Source: Pieris napi
Taxonomy: Eukaryota; Arthropoda; Insecta; Lepidoptera; Pieridae
NCBI RefSeq assembly: GCF_905475465.1
Contig: NC_062256.1
Span: forward strand, 3,481,662 to 3,545,661
Length of the DNA stretch: 64,000 nt
Direction: 5' to 3'
Both the position numbers and the translations under genes were made by a program. The first letter of the stretch is position 1. The number at the start of each line of letters is the position of its first letter. The notes under the pieces are model-generated. The model made no database searches. It was not told the DNA's origin and saw only the letters and a list, made by a program, of their open reading frames with translations. Shown in pieces: positions 21,841-36,800 of the stretch.

Positions 21841-24800
21841 ATGAAATTTCAACCTGTGTAGGTTTTTGTGTTTTTTTCTTGCAATATTTCATTTGTGTGT
21901 GGTCATACAAGAGCTATTATGTTGTGTGTGTGTGTGTGTGCGTTCAGTGAATTTATGTTATGAGAAAAATTATGGTTGGTAGATTGTACATCGAAGAGGG
22001 ATGAAAATTAGTCCATGTTAGATTAGACGAACATCGACGTGATGAGCATTTGGTGTTGTGCTTAGGTCTTGGGTGTTTAAATATGTATTTATATGTCTAT
22101 CTATCTATAATATGTATGTATATCGGTTGCCTAGTACCCATAACACAAGCTTCACCAGCATTTTTGCATGGGACTCGGTCAATTGATGTGAATTGTCTAT
22201 AAAAAAAAAATATATATATATGTTTAAATTTCATAATCTGGATCTAACATTGGATATAATATGAACAAAAAAAAAATGTTATTTAATGAACATCTCATAT
22301 ATTTTTTATTGAAATTTGAATTGTAAGTTACGAACATGATCATGACAAGTGAAACTTTTAAGATATCAGATTTACCGGATTAAATTAATTGATATAACAC
22401 AATTTTACAATTATGGATGAAAGCTTGTGTATTTAAGACTTGGATATTGCAAATTCGTATTATTATGAAACCCGCTTTTATACTTATTTGACTTTAAATT
22501 ATCTTATCTCAAATAAAGCGAGAAAACTTTAACCAAGATATGATTAGCGGTCGTTACAAGACTTTTCATCGTTTTTGTTGTAATTTTTATACTTGGAAGA
22601 TATATTGTTACGTATAAAAGTATTAATGTTTAAAGAACTTTATTTCTCATTACAAAAAATTATTTTATTCACATGAGAAATTTAATATTATATAATGGGC
22701 TAATCTGATGTGTATCTTTAATGCCCTTTTGAATTGATTAAACACGCTAACGAACCTTAGACGGCAACTGTTTTAACAATTGCACACCCTCATACCTAAT
22801 AGACCTCAGCTTTAAATAATTTGTGCGCTTAATTTGTATTAACACAACGTGGATGGAACTGGTTGATAACATAGTTAAATATTGTTTTTAATTCTGACTT
22901 ATATTTTATTTGTTTTTCCAGAATTCCTATCCCGGGAAACTACGAGGGAATCCGTACACAAAGAATCGATGAAACTTCGAGTAGAGAGTCAAATGAAGTT
23001 CTAAATTTATTTACACATCAAACAGTATTTTCCATCCCGAACAAAACGTATAAACCATTCACTTATACTATAAAAGTTCCGCCTATTGAGAACCCAATAA
23101 TTTTAAATCCAAATTACAAAGGTATATTACCGGATAATAAAATAAACCAAGATGATTCCGAGTTAAGAAGAAAAGAACATGCAGTAAAAATTATCGTTGA
23201 AAGACTTAAATATGTACAATCACTTACAAAAGTTAATAAAAATGATTTATATCAAAACAATTTTACACACCATAATGAAACAAAAAGGCATAAACTGCAA
23301 AATGTAGAAAATAATGAAACCCGGGAGTATAATAGTTTAAAATGGGAGGATAAAAAAGAAAGTAAAAGGGATTTGCAATCTATTAAAATGACAGCGTTTA
23401 ATATTATTGATGAAAATATTAAAAAGGCTGTCTCAGTAGCTGAACAGATTAAGCAAGAGATAGATGTTGAGATGACAGGAAAACGTCAGGAAGCAAGAGC
23501 AATAAAAGAAAAGAATGATTCCTATAAGAAAATTAGCAGTAAAAAAGAATATATTCTAAAATCAGCGAAAAGACTTGCTTTTTATTTAGGTTTACAGACA
23601 ATACCTTACATGAGAACTTACATGCAATCCAATAACTTTAATCGTATGCTTATTAAAAGGATTTTCTTACAACTGACGAACTTTACGGTCTGTTTATCTA
23701 GACATCTTTCAAAGACCTCAAATACATCTAGTCCGAAGTTAAATAATTTTAACTCTTTTAACTCTAAACTAGAAGACTTTGTTAACGAAGGAGAATACTA
23801 CGAAGAGATTTTATCGGGTGCTGAAATGTCTAGAAAATTTGGAAAGACTCCGCTAGAGTTTACTAAAAGAATGGATACAGTTATAACGGAGTTTGAAAAA
23901 AGGACTGGTATTGAACGAACGACAACGAGAAGTAGGTCAAGAAGTCGTAGTACTGCAAAAGATAAATTAGTAATCGGTGATTTTATGGATAATATAAGTT
24001 CAGACGTTGAAGGTAAAAATGTTTACAGAGCATTCGTTACAGAAGAATGGAGTGAATATTATGATATTGGACAACCTGAAATCAGTAAAAGTCTAAAATC
24101 AGAAAAATATATGGAGTCTAAAACAATTAAAAAAGAAACAATTGAAAAGCTAGTTGAAGAAAAAGTGTATAAGGAAACTCCACTCACCTATATAGCAATT
24201 GTACAAGCTCATGTTTTTACAAACCAAGACGCAATATTTCGGGATACCCAAGAAGAAAAATATGAGGAAAGAAAAGAAATGTTTGAGGAATTCGATTCTA
24301 AAGGAGAAAGTATAATACAAGCAAAAGAACAGCTTGCTCTTTGTACTCAGCTGGAACACCAAACAATAAGGATAAATAAAGAAAAACCAATAGAAAAAGT
24401 AGTTGTGGTTGAATCCATAGAAGATATAACGCCAGTGGAAGAATACAAAAGTTTTCCAGCAATAGAACAGGTGAAAACTGGCATTGCTGTTCAGAAGACA
24501 ACAGAAGTATTAGAGCCCGTAATTGAGATGCAAGTAGACAAACTTACAGCTGTTAAGCAGGCTTGGCATGCAACGCATCCATCGAGTATTTCAATAGCTA
24601 GTATTAAACCTGTAGTTCTTCAAGATGAAAAAGACGATTCCTTTATATTACCTGAAACTAAGTATAGGAAATCAGTTACTTTAATTGAACCAGCTTTAAA
24701 ATCAATAGCTGAAACAACTAAAATTGACACTGTGGAGCCAAGAGTAGAAATACTAGATATTACTGAAAAAGCACTAAGCAAACCAGTTCCTTTAATTGAG

Positions 24801-27800
24801 GAACCAGTTAAATCAATCGCTCAAGTGTCACAAGTAGAAGTAAATGAACCCCAATCAAGGCCTTTAGAATTAGCAATACCCACTGAAGTAAGATCTAAAG
24901 AATTAGTACAAACTCCTGTTCAATCAGTTGCCGTAAATATGAAAACTTTCACTGATCAATCAAACATAGAGTTTATTAATACACCACAAACTAAACAAGA
25001 AACATCCAAAATAAAACTGGAACCTTTTTCAACTACAGTTGCTAAGAAAAGTGAAGTTTATATTGATGAAACAACCGTATCCTTCGAGAAAAAGGAGCTG
25101 GATCTAGAACACCTAAAACAAACTATCGAATCTCCTTTGAAGTTAGTAGCACAAAAATCAGAAACTAATTTTGATGAGTCATGTGCCAACGTATCGACAG
25201 CAAAAATTCAAACAGAGTTGATCCGGGAAACATATGAAGAACCTATTAAAGCTGTAGCAGAAACTTTCGAAACTTCTACTGATATAGCAAATCTAAGTAT
25301 ATTTAAAAGGGATGCTCTGATTAATGAAAATATAAAAACATGTGTCGAAGTACCATACCAAACTGTGGCTCAAGTAGGAGAGGTATATTCAGAAATGTCT
25401 GAAGGTTTGTATAAAACGCAAAAAAATAATGAAGAAAAAATTAAAATGACTATAGAAATACCACACAAAACTATAGCACAGAAGATTGAGACGTCTACAG
25501 AAGAAACAACAAATTTAAATACTGATTTAATGCAAGCTAGGAGCCAAAACCACGTTTCAAGTATGGAATCGGCTACAAAAGCTGTTGCTGAAATAAATCA
25601 GACAATGCTAAGTGAAAAAAGTATCGATTTTAAATCCATTTTAGAAAGTAAAGAAAGTATTCAACAATCCATGGAACCCATGAAAAATGTGGCCGAAAAA
25701 TTTGAAATGTACGTGAGTGATATTGGTGAAGAATTCAATAAATTTAAGGCCAAAGGGACCGAACCCGAAATTGCAGTAGAGCTACCAGTAAGAGTAACTG
25801 CTGAAACAAAGGAAACGTTAACAGATGAAGCTATTGGGTTTGTTGACAAAACTAAATTACCTAAAGAAAAAATACAGCCGCTCTTAGTACCTGAATCTAA
25901 ACGTGTAGCAGAAGTGTGTATAACTTTAATTGATGAACCCAAGCCCGATAATTTGGAAAATGACACCTTCAATATAAAAGCGCCTAAAGTACTAATGGAA
26001 GATTCATTTCGATTTATACCTGAGACCGTAGTTTCAATACCAGAAGGGCCTAAATTGGAGTCATTTGACTTACCAACAGTTCACAAGGTAGAAGCGAAAA
26101 TAGCTGTTGATAAAATAGAACCAACCGTTATTACACAAGTGCTCTTAGCTGAACCCCATCAGATACCCTTTGACGTACCACAAGTTAAAGTAAAGGATCC
26201 GCGATCTTTAATAGAAGAACCACTACTGATAGTGCCTGAAGCTTCGATACCATTACTAGAGGGTCCAAAAGATGGCGTTTTCGTCGTCTCAAAAAGTTCA
26301 AAAGAACACGCAAACTTGAATTTGAAAACCTTCAATGCAACTAGTGTCACTGAAATAGCCATTTTAGAACCTCAATGTGACTTACTTGAAGTTGCTGAAA
26401 TAAAAGAGCGGAAACATCATACATTAATGGAAGACGCAAAGATGACTGTCTCTCACATTCAAAAAAATGTTATACTAGGTCCTAAAGATGATAATCTCTT
26501 AACGCCTTTAATAGTAAAAGCAAGTGCGTCTTTGAAAGTTAACGAACATAAAGCTCTGGAAGGATCACTTGTAATTTCAGAGGAAGCAATACAGTTAAAT
26601 TCTGATCAAATCAAAATTGATGTTAGACAACCCAAAAGTTTAGTAGAAGAAAGTACTAAATCAGTAGCAGAAAACGTGCAAATTAGAATAGCAGAATCAG
26701 AAAAATCATTTTCTGTTTCAAGTAAAGCCATTGGACAAGTGGCTAGCCTTGCCGTACAGCCACTGGCATCTCTTTCCCAAACTGCAGCTATACCCCTTGA
26801 AGAAGTGGGAATAGGAGCAAAACCCTCCGAAATATTAAAGAACCAAGCTAAAGTTCTAGTGCAAGAGTTATCAGCAGCAAATATTGGTCAAATAATCGCT
26901 TTATCTTCAGTTAAAGATGAAAACTTTCATACATTTAAAGAAATTAATAAAAGTTATGGTAAAGCTGAATCTTTTGATACATTAAAAGCAACAATCAATG
27001 AAGTCGATGTAAAAAAATCAAAAGTAGAAATAACTGATGTGCTGGATGACCAATGTGAAGAAGTAGGTATGGATTACAAAGTAGAATTTGCGAAAGACGA
27101 AACCAAGAAAATAATAACAGAAAAAAATAAAAAAGCAGCAGAAATACTTGAGTTAGATACAGAGTTTATTAAAAAAGATATAGAATACATGGAAAATTGT
27201 ATGGCTTCTACTATTCAGTCCGTAGACGCAGATCTCAAATCAAAGTCCCATAAATCTACAGTAGTTATTTCGGAAGTAAAGTTAAGCGAGAGTGATAGTA
27301 GCAAGAGCCCATCTCCCTCATCACCGGTAAATGATGTTTATTTGTTTTGTGTTGCAACTCCGTACGCAAGACATGAACCGAAAGCTGAAACTTCTATAGT
27401 AGAATTGGACTACAGGTCTACTCAAAAAAGGCGATATACACAAGCCGAAATTTCTGTTGCACAGTCGATTGGCATAGAATACCAAATATCTGATTCCGAA
27501 GATGAAGTAGAATCCATTGAAATTGAATATGAATATGAAAAACGACAATATGAATCTGACATAAACATGGGAGCAGTAACTCAGCATACGATCGAAACTC
27601 GAATGGAAGAACAGTCTTCGGAATATGCTATGGAAAATGCGGAACATGTACACAGTCACGTTAGTAAAGAATTACAGTTGAGCAATGAATCAGCTACAAT
27701 CGGCACAGGGAGTCTTATAGAAATAACCTCAAAATCACAGACGTCACAACTCGACAAGAGACACGATATTGCAGGGGTAATTGAGCAAGAATTAAATCAA

Positions 27801-30800
27801 TCATCAAGCCAACGAAAATCAACAAAATTAGCGAAATCAAAGAAGCAGTCTTCAAAATCTCTACAACACACAGAAGGAACAATACAAACAGAAAGCAAAG
27901 AAAACAGTGGGTTTTATCAAAGTCAAGTTATTTCTCAATCTGAAATGCAATCTTTGGAACTGAATAGACAAGCCATACAGCAGGATATTAAAGTTGTAGA
28001 AAAAGATATTGAATCAAGGCATGCGTTATTATCTGAGCATGATGACACTTCCAAACAAAGGGTAAGGAAAGAAATGGCTATGTCACAAGCCAAACTATTG
28101 TCAAATAAGAATAAAATTACGGAAAAACAAATCGAAAGTGCATTAACCGAAAAAACTAGAGTTGACAGCCAAGAATTAAAAAGTCCGCCCATAGAACCTG
28201 CAACACCTTTAACGGATGAATACGTATTCCGCCTCACGGCACCATTACCAAGTAGAGAAGGTACTCCAGTACCGCGTGATTGTACATCTAGCTCCAGTTC
28301 TGAATCAGATGAAGAAATAAGAAGGAAACTTATTCCCCACATGGAATTATCAATAGAACAGAGAATATTCGATCCACCATTACCGACTCCGCCCACCTCA
28401 CCGCCCGTGACGTCACCTGCTTCAATGACATCATCCCCAAGAGCTAAACCATTTTATTCAAAGCCAGGATTGAGAGGAGGTGGTGACACATTCGATTTAA
28501 CCAAGGTAAATAATATTTGTTAAATTCTTTCAGTTGTAAAAGACTTAAGTAAATTGACATCACTAGATAATTCCAATCTCTGTATAACTGAATCTATTAT
28601 AGATTTTATCTTGGGTCGGAAATGATTACTGCCCTGCGATTCTGTAACTCACTTTTCGAACTCACACAGCGGTTTTCGCATCGGCGGTCGCTCTCAAATC
28701 AGTCGTGAAGCAGTCATTTTATGATTTGGCATTGTGATAAACAATAAACTACAAGCTCCCAGCTTTTCAGAATGCCAAATCATAAAATGACTGCTTAACG
28801 ACTGATTTGAGAGCAACCGCCGATGCGAAAACCGCTGTGTGAGTTCGAAAAGTGAGTTACAGAATCGCAGGGCAGTTAGGTAATGCTAGGTATTATTATG
28901 CATTGTGGTGTTTTTAATTTTCTCGCATTAAAATTATATATTACTGCGAACCTCGTGTTGCCTTTTTTTTAAATTTCTCTCTCCATCAAAACCTCAGGGT
29001 TCAAAGAATAAATACAAAAAATACTTGAATTAATCTAACCGTTTTCGAGTTATGCGCTTAGCAACATATTTTGCGATTTATTTTAATTTATATTAGAGGC
29101 GTGCTAAGCCGCAACCAGTCTCTAGTGCAATTGAAATACGTCCATAAATATCTCTGGCATGTATGAAAGTCATGCGCAGTTGTAAAAGGTGTTTTAAAAC
29201 GAAAGGCGAGGTTTTCAGTATTTTTCTAATGAACCAACCATTTTACCTTTTTTAAAGACTCTCGAGTGGTAAATTAATAAAAAAAAAAGTTAAATGGATT
29301 TTGATATAAAGGGAGTCTTTTTCTTTCATTTAAACTTCGTTACATTACAAATAAAAACAAAAAACATAAATTATTATGTTTGATGCAATAGCCATTTAGC
29401 TAACAATAACTCTTAATCTTACTTCATAGCTTTTTTAACACCTGATAACAAGTGATATCGACACTCACATTGCCAGAAGGCTCGCAAGCTTGCCCGCCGA
29501 ATTGGTACACTCCTTTCTTGAAGGACCCTAAGTCGAATTGGTTCGGAAATACTTTATGGTTCCACATAGTCAGAAATGTTTAAAATATTATGTAATTTCT
29601 AATTTGTCGTTGTTTCATCCATACTGTATATAAACTATACGTAATTATCTAACACTACATCTATTCATTGACAACATTTATTGACCGGCGATCTTTGGCA
29701 GAGGTAAGTTCTTTTTGTGCAACCATTATTTCCCGTGTACACATAACACTCCTATTGTTTGCTACATACATTCTAGTATTCCTCTAACATTATTGCGTGT
29801 GATCTGTTTTTAATCGAATTACAAAAAGGGTGCGTGTACGCGCGTAAGAAGTTATTCTTCTTTGGCATTATTAAAAATAGTTTTTGATTGCATGCAAATA
29901 ATTAATTACATACAATTAAATAATCAAAGACATTATTTTCAATAAAGTTCAGTTTACATTTGAAAAATTATATAAATAAATATTTATTATTATTCTCTTA
30001 CATTAAGAAACATAAATTCTATTATTATTCGAATATTGTTTTTAAATTATGTCCAATGCCGTAGCATCTTCCGTGGGCAACTTCATTCTGTTAATTTTGT
30101 GTCACGGTGCGCGCGCATCGTAAAATTTCACTCTTATAAATTAATTATTCATAACGCGCCTAAAGAAGTATAACTTCAAAAATTGGTGTTAACCACATTT
30201 TTTGCTTGCGTATTTTTATCGTAATAAGAAAACACAGTCAAATAAGTCAACACAACAACAAAATGACTATTGAATTCGTATTTATGGACCTCATTATGTA
30301 ATTCATAAATTTATTACAATCGCTATAAGGCGTATAACAGGCTTTAATAAAACGCTGCCAAAACCATGCGAAACTAGACCGTACTCAAACTCAAACTCAA
30401 AATATCTTTATTCAAGTGGGTAACCAAGTACACTTTTGAATCGTCAAATTAAATTAATCGTAAATTTACATTTACTACCAGTTCACAAGTCAAGGGCGTA
30501 GAGCGGGTAAGAAGAACTGGCAAGAAACTTTCCGCCACTCTTTTTAATTGCCAAGTATTGTCATACAAATTGTTTGAACTGGAGTTCAATCCCAAGGATT
30601 GAACTCCAGTTCAATCCTTGTTTTTGTGTTTCAATCCATTTAAGTAGTCCTAAAATTTATAAAAAGCTTTGTTGATTAATTTTCGTTTAACGAGGGCTTT
30701 GAATTTATTTAGTGATAATTCTCTAATTTCGCTTGGGAGTTTGTTGTAAAAACGAATACAATTTCCATATAAGGAGTGGTTTATCTTTTGGAGCCTGGTT

Positions 30801-33800
30801 GGTCGTACACTCAAATTAGTTCTACTTCGCGTATTATACTGGTGAAAGTCACCATTTGTTTTAAAATCGTTTATATTTTTTTGGACATTCAACAAGGCTT
30901 CAAGAATATATTGACCAGATAGTGTCATAATATTTAATTCCTTAAACTTATTCCGTACCGACTCCCTCGGAGAAACACAACAAATACCCCGAACAGCCCG
31001 CTTCTGCAGCACAAATATGGATTGAACCTCTGCAGCAGCACCCCACAGTAAAATACCGTACGACATAACGCTATGAAAGTAGCTATGATACACAATTTTA
31101 GCCGTGTCCTTATCAGTAAACTGTCGGATTTTTTTTACTGCATATGCTGCAGAGCTCAGCCTATTCGAAAGAGTCTCTATGTGTGGGCCCCATTGGAGTT
31201 TACTATCTATTGTTATGCCTAGAAAAACAGTTTTGTCAACAAAGTTTAGTTCACTGTCCTTAATTTTCAGGTTACCAATATCTTGCTTTACGCTAGTAGT
31301 TGTAAATCTAATACATTTTGTTTTATTCTCATTAAGCAGTAAGTTATTTACATTAAACCAGTTAACTATACGAGAGATAGAATTGTTTACATCGTCCAAT
31401 AATACGTTATTCCTATTCACTTTAAATAGAAGTGAAGTGTCATCAGCAAACAATACCATCTCATGAACTTCGTTGACAAAGAATGGGAGGTCATTTATGT
31501 AAATCAGAAATAAGAAAGGCCCGAGAATCGATCCTTGGGGGACGCCCATTGATACCTGCGAACCCGGAGAGGTGACTCCATATGCAACAACAAAATGATT
31601 CTATTATTGTTTTAAATTGTCGTACCAAATATGCTTCATTCATTTATAAATCGAATTAAATTAAAATCTAATTTTTTAATCACAGTTGTTCGGTTTAATA
31701 CCGGCAGCTGAGTTTCTTCATCGGACGTCAAGGCAGAATACGAATCACCTCGATGTACAGCGTTCTACAACTGAGCGTTTCTTAAGGCAGTTTTTGCCGC
31801 GCACCTCCACTATGTGGACTGAAGTATTTTAGAACGAACTTAGGGTCCTTCAATAAAAGGTCGATAAATATTAATTCTCAAATGGCATTAGTAGTGTCCA
31901 TGGGCGGTGGTATCACTTAACATCAGATGAGCTTCCTGCCCGTTTGCGTGTTATATAAAAAAATACTTATCGTACTACTCCTTACAATCACACAGTGGTC
32001 TGTTTCTATTTATCTTTATATATATCAAGGCAAATAGGATAAGATTTACAGTTATTATTAATTTCAAAGACATTTTATTTATTTTCAAGGAAGAAGTATT
32101 AGAAATCGGGAGACAGTCAAACATCCTCGCATCAGCCATAGACAAGACAATAAAAAGGATAGAGGAATACAAATCCGCAGCAGGCATAATGGAATACTCC
32201 AGTTCCGAAATATCCAGTTCGGAATCCAGAACTGTCAACGAATACCAAAGTGAGGATAATAAGGTTGAAGTTCTAATTGACAAGATGGTTGAAACCTCAA
32301 GACGGTTCTCGGATGAGGGTGAAGAGTGCGGAAATAGCAAGGAGTTTATTGTTCCCATTGTTCAGGTAAGCAAGACAGAACAGCCTTGCAATTCTGTAAC
32401 TCACTTTTCGAACTCAAACAGCGGTTTTCGCATCGGCGGTCGCTCTCAAATCAGTCGTGAAGCAGTCATTTTATGATTTGGCATTCTGATAAATAATAAA
32501 CTACAAGCTCCCACCGGGGTTCGAACCTCAGAGTTGAGAGTCTCGAGAGACACGTGTTAACGATATATATACGTAGTAAGCATTATTTAAACAAATTAAA
32601 AATCAATAAATTTCTATTGACTTGTATTCTTTGGCGTAGAGTCAATTCAACGTTTTGGCACGACATTGATAATTCAGTTTTAAATATATTGAGGTGTTGA
32701 GAGGTGTTGCGGACAATACAATCAAGGTATTTTGCTATTTATAATGTTAACTAACGATCCATTGCAGTTTTGCTTGCATTTGTTTTACTGTATTTCGAAA
32801 AATTTTACAATTTTTTTTGTTGGCACGTTAAGACAAAAATATAAAAATAGTCACATTTAATTAGTCTCAATGTGATTTTTAATTACACCCACACGACCTG
32901 GTGATTCTGAATTCAATTCCCGGCGAAACTTATTTCATTGTGAAACGTTATTATTATTAAATATAAAAAAATTGTGAACCGACCAGGGTACTTCTGGATG
33001 ATATGGCAATTAAAATATTATTAAAACTTCATGGTTTCTGTATACATTAAAATTAATTATTTTATTACATTTTTAATATTATACATTCGCCTGTGTATAC
33101 TGTTACTATGTTGGGCAGTGCATCAAGTCTGTTTGCCGAGACCCGAACTGACGGTTTTAAGCCATCATTCCGAAAAGAGATGATGATGTATCATGTTATA
33201 GCACCGATGGTATCCTGAATGTGTTCATCACAAAGAACACACATATCTTTAAACGTTGGTATGCTGTCCATGCCCCACTATAGGACTCTTTTTGTATTGT
33301 TTACCAAGCAATACTAATCTAGCAAAACCTAATTCTTTCTATTATATTATTATATAATGGTGCGTTGTAAATGCTTTTTTTATTAAAAAAGGGTTACCAA
33401 CGCTCGGCACACTGATTGGTAAAAGAACCAAAATATACAATTTTTAATGTGACAAGCACTTATAGGCAAACATGACATACACGAAGATATACAATTATTA
33501 TTTATCATTTTATATAACATGAAAATTATGTACGAAAAAAAATATACTACATATATATTATATTATATAACAGTGGTTGGTATTCGGTAATGTTGATAAT
33601 AGAATATATTAAAATGGATTGAAGAGTAAATTGGCACCTTATTGTGCCGCGTGATTGAATAATCAAGTAGTGTCATCAACGTAACGTCAAGGTTTTCGTA
33701 GAAAGTTCTACGAATGTTCTAAGTTTATTTATCCGTGATTTTATTGTAAATAATCTATAAAATTATATTGTTGTGGATTAACATATCGTTAACCTTTGGA

Positions 33801-36800
33801 TGTGTAGAATTTTGTATGAAAAGGGAAGACCTGATTGGTCGCCTACGCCTCCGAAGTGATTCCTTAACTAATTACAATTTATCATAAAAATATAGGCAAA
33901 AGTACCTTAAGAAACGAAGTGATATGAAGAATTTCTTATTCTACCTCGCTATATCACACACACATTAAAGCGTAATTATTTATTAATTACAGGAGTACAC
34001 GACGGAGGAAACACACAAAACACCTGGTAAGTATATATCTAATAAATAGTTAAATTAACTCTAACAGATTAAATACCAGTTAATAAGTAACACGAGCGTA
34101 GTTAATTTTAGTATTTTCAAGCTTCAATTAAAATTTATTTCTCGGCCTACAAACATAAATGGATATTTACAATAACGTTAACATTCTTGGCAAAGTCACG
34201 TATTTTCAAAAAGACAATTTAAAATCACTTTCGTTTTCGTTTAGTCTGAAAACAAACGTTGGTGAAGAGATAATTTTTTTGTATCTGTGTCTTAAAACCA
34301 TGAGTTTATTTTCTTCGTATATAATATCTCAACACTACCCATACTGTCATGGGTTGACAGGTAAACTTTCCCGCCAATTTATTTTCTATTTTATCAACCT
34401 ATAATCTTGTCAATTGTCTAATGGAATTTTAATAAGATTATAAGATATTTTTAAATATTTAATATATAAAAGTTGAATTAAATCTTTTTATTATATCAAA
34501 ATATTAATTAATATATCAATAAATGAATTGCACAACTTGCCGAAGGACGGCTGGTCAAAGGCAAGATATTAGTTAAGACAATAGTTGTGGAGCCCATTAA
34601 AGTTTTATTAATAAATCACTAATTTTGTAAATTAAATAAGTAAATAAAGTAAGAAATAAAATGTATAGAGTCGGTCGCAATTACAATTTATTTAACCATA
34701 TAATTTTTGATATTAATGAAAAACGGTAATTTCAACATGGCTGCTCAGTGTTCACCCAAAAGTCGAGTTTGAGATCTAGATTTTTTGATTTTCAATCTTA
34801 GAATTAATGCAAGGTCAAACGTTAAGTCGACTGGTCCAATAATACATTGACACGTGGATTACTAACAAGACGAAATTTACAAGTATTCTTTAGAAATAAA
34901 TGCTATTTTCGGATATAAATTACTTACAATTTTACCCATAGAATACTAATTAAAAATGGAATAATAGAAAACTAAATAAATTTTAAAAGTTTGGTACCAG
35001 TGGCATACCTTTCTCGCTGTATTGCGATACTTATTCATTAAGCGAAAAAAGCACCAGCTCTGGGTTTACCAGCTGTTTAGTATTACGGTTTTATTTAAAG
35101 TGAAGGCTGAATTGAAATAACTGATTCTTCCGTCATAGCTTTGAATTCTTCATACTGTACACAATTCTATATAACGTAGGTATAATTTAACGTATTTTCA
35201 GAACTGTCCACAAATTACTCGTCCATGGAAGTGAAACAAGAACGAAAAATGGAGTCAACAAAGCTATTTGATCAATTACTTCATAGCGTCCAAAGTATGG
35301 TTGGTAAGTGAGGTGTTTGCAACTAGCGTAGCCACTACACTACAACGCCAAAAACGGTGTAAGCACAAACATGTATATGAAGGTCACTAATTAACGGTCT
35401 ATAGATATGTCTAAGCACCTATGTATCTCCCATAGCGTTCCCGACTTTACTGTTGTGTTTTTGTACCACACAATCCTATATCAACATTATCGCTGCAGAT
35501 ATTAATATCCCTTAAACCTTCGAAATTGCTTACAAACCGGTGGATTGATTTCACTGTTGGAAGTAATTCACGGTCAATGTAACTTCCAATAACGACATAA
35601 ATCTCGACGTTTTTGTATGTAAGTTCTATTCAGTATCGCTAAGTTAAGTTCGTGTGTGTTACAAATATAAAGTAATAATAATAAAAATTGATAAATGAAA
35701 ATTAAAACAAATTTAAAAAGTTTGTTTGCTATGGCAGTGTACCTTTGCTGGCATTTCCTCGCTGTATTGCGATACTTCTTCGTTGAGCGAGGAAAGCACC
35801 AGCTCTGGGGTCACCGGTACCCCTGTGCACTTGAACCCCACGGGCCCAAGAGTCTCTTCTCCAAAGGGAACAAAAACAAAGTTGGAGGAAAGACTCTTAT
35901 ATTTGAGTCGTTTATTATTTTCCGTTGCTGCGGCCGCGTCAGCTTTAGTGCCTGTCCAAGGGAGGTTTGAGGTTGGAGTGAGGGTGCTTTTATATAGGTA
36001 CAAAAATAATATTTCGAGTGAGAAATGGAGCAATTTCCCAGTACAGAGATCATTCAAATCCTTTTCGTAATAATAAATCAAGTAGCTTTAGATTGGAATT
36101 TTTTGATACCAACTCTTCTTTTATTAGAATTATAAAGGATTTTCTCTTACAGACCCAAAAGCATCTCTAGAAGAGCGGCTAACGCAGATGCAGGCCCAGA
36201 TTGCCGAGTTATCAAAACTACCAGACCTCATTCATCAAACCCTTGATGACGTTAAAATGCAGTTCGAACAACTAAATTACCAAGTACAGCAGGTAACAGA
36301 GAAACTTATAAAAATTATAAGTACTCTTTTGTCTCTTTCTATAAAACTATGTAATGTAAGTCAGATGAAAATTAAAAATTACTTAAAAGACTTAATTGTT
36401 TTGAATAAATAAACTACACCTGCTCGAAAAATACGCCATAGGGTTTCAGATCTTCCGGTTTGGTTGGAAGAAGAATACTTCTTTTTACCTCTACTAGAGC
36501 CAGTCACCGAGACTCTGTTGAGAATTTAATCAGCATATAAGTAGAAAGCTTTCTCTTTATAGTAAAAAATATATTTCTATTATTTAAAACATCTCCACAT
36601 CGCTATGACCTACCAGTACAGTTCACTTTGAAATCGATTACGAATGTTACAAAATTGTATATCTTTATATATATGTATAATTCTTCTGTGAGTGTGTATG
36701 TCACTGAACTTCTCTCAAACGACTGGACCGATTTTGATGAATTTTTTTGTGTGTGTTCAAGGGGATCTGGGAATGGTTTAGATTCACAAATCAGCCCGCC

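Noticed and set aside
27321..28396. Minus-strand frames within the long exon
   Set aside because: They are shadows of the 1716-codon plus-strand frame, which continues into well-phased downstream exons.
35695..36081. Overlapping open frames on both strands
   Set aside because: They lie in a GC-richer repeat insert within an intron and resemble no protein; several frames are open at once, which indicates composition rather than coding.
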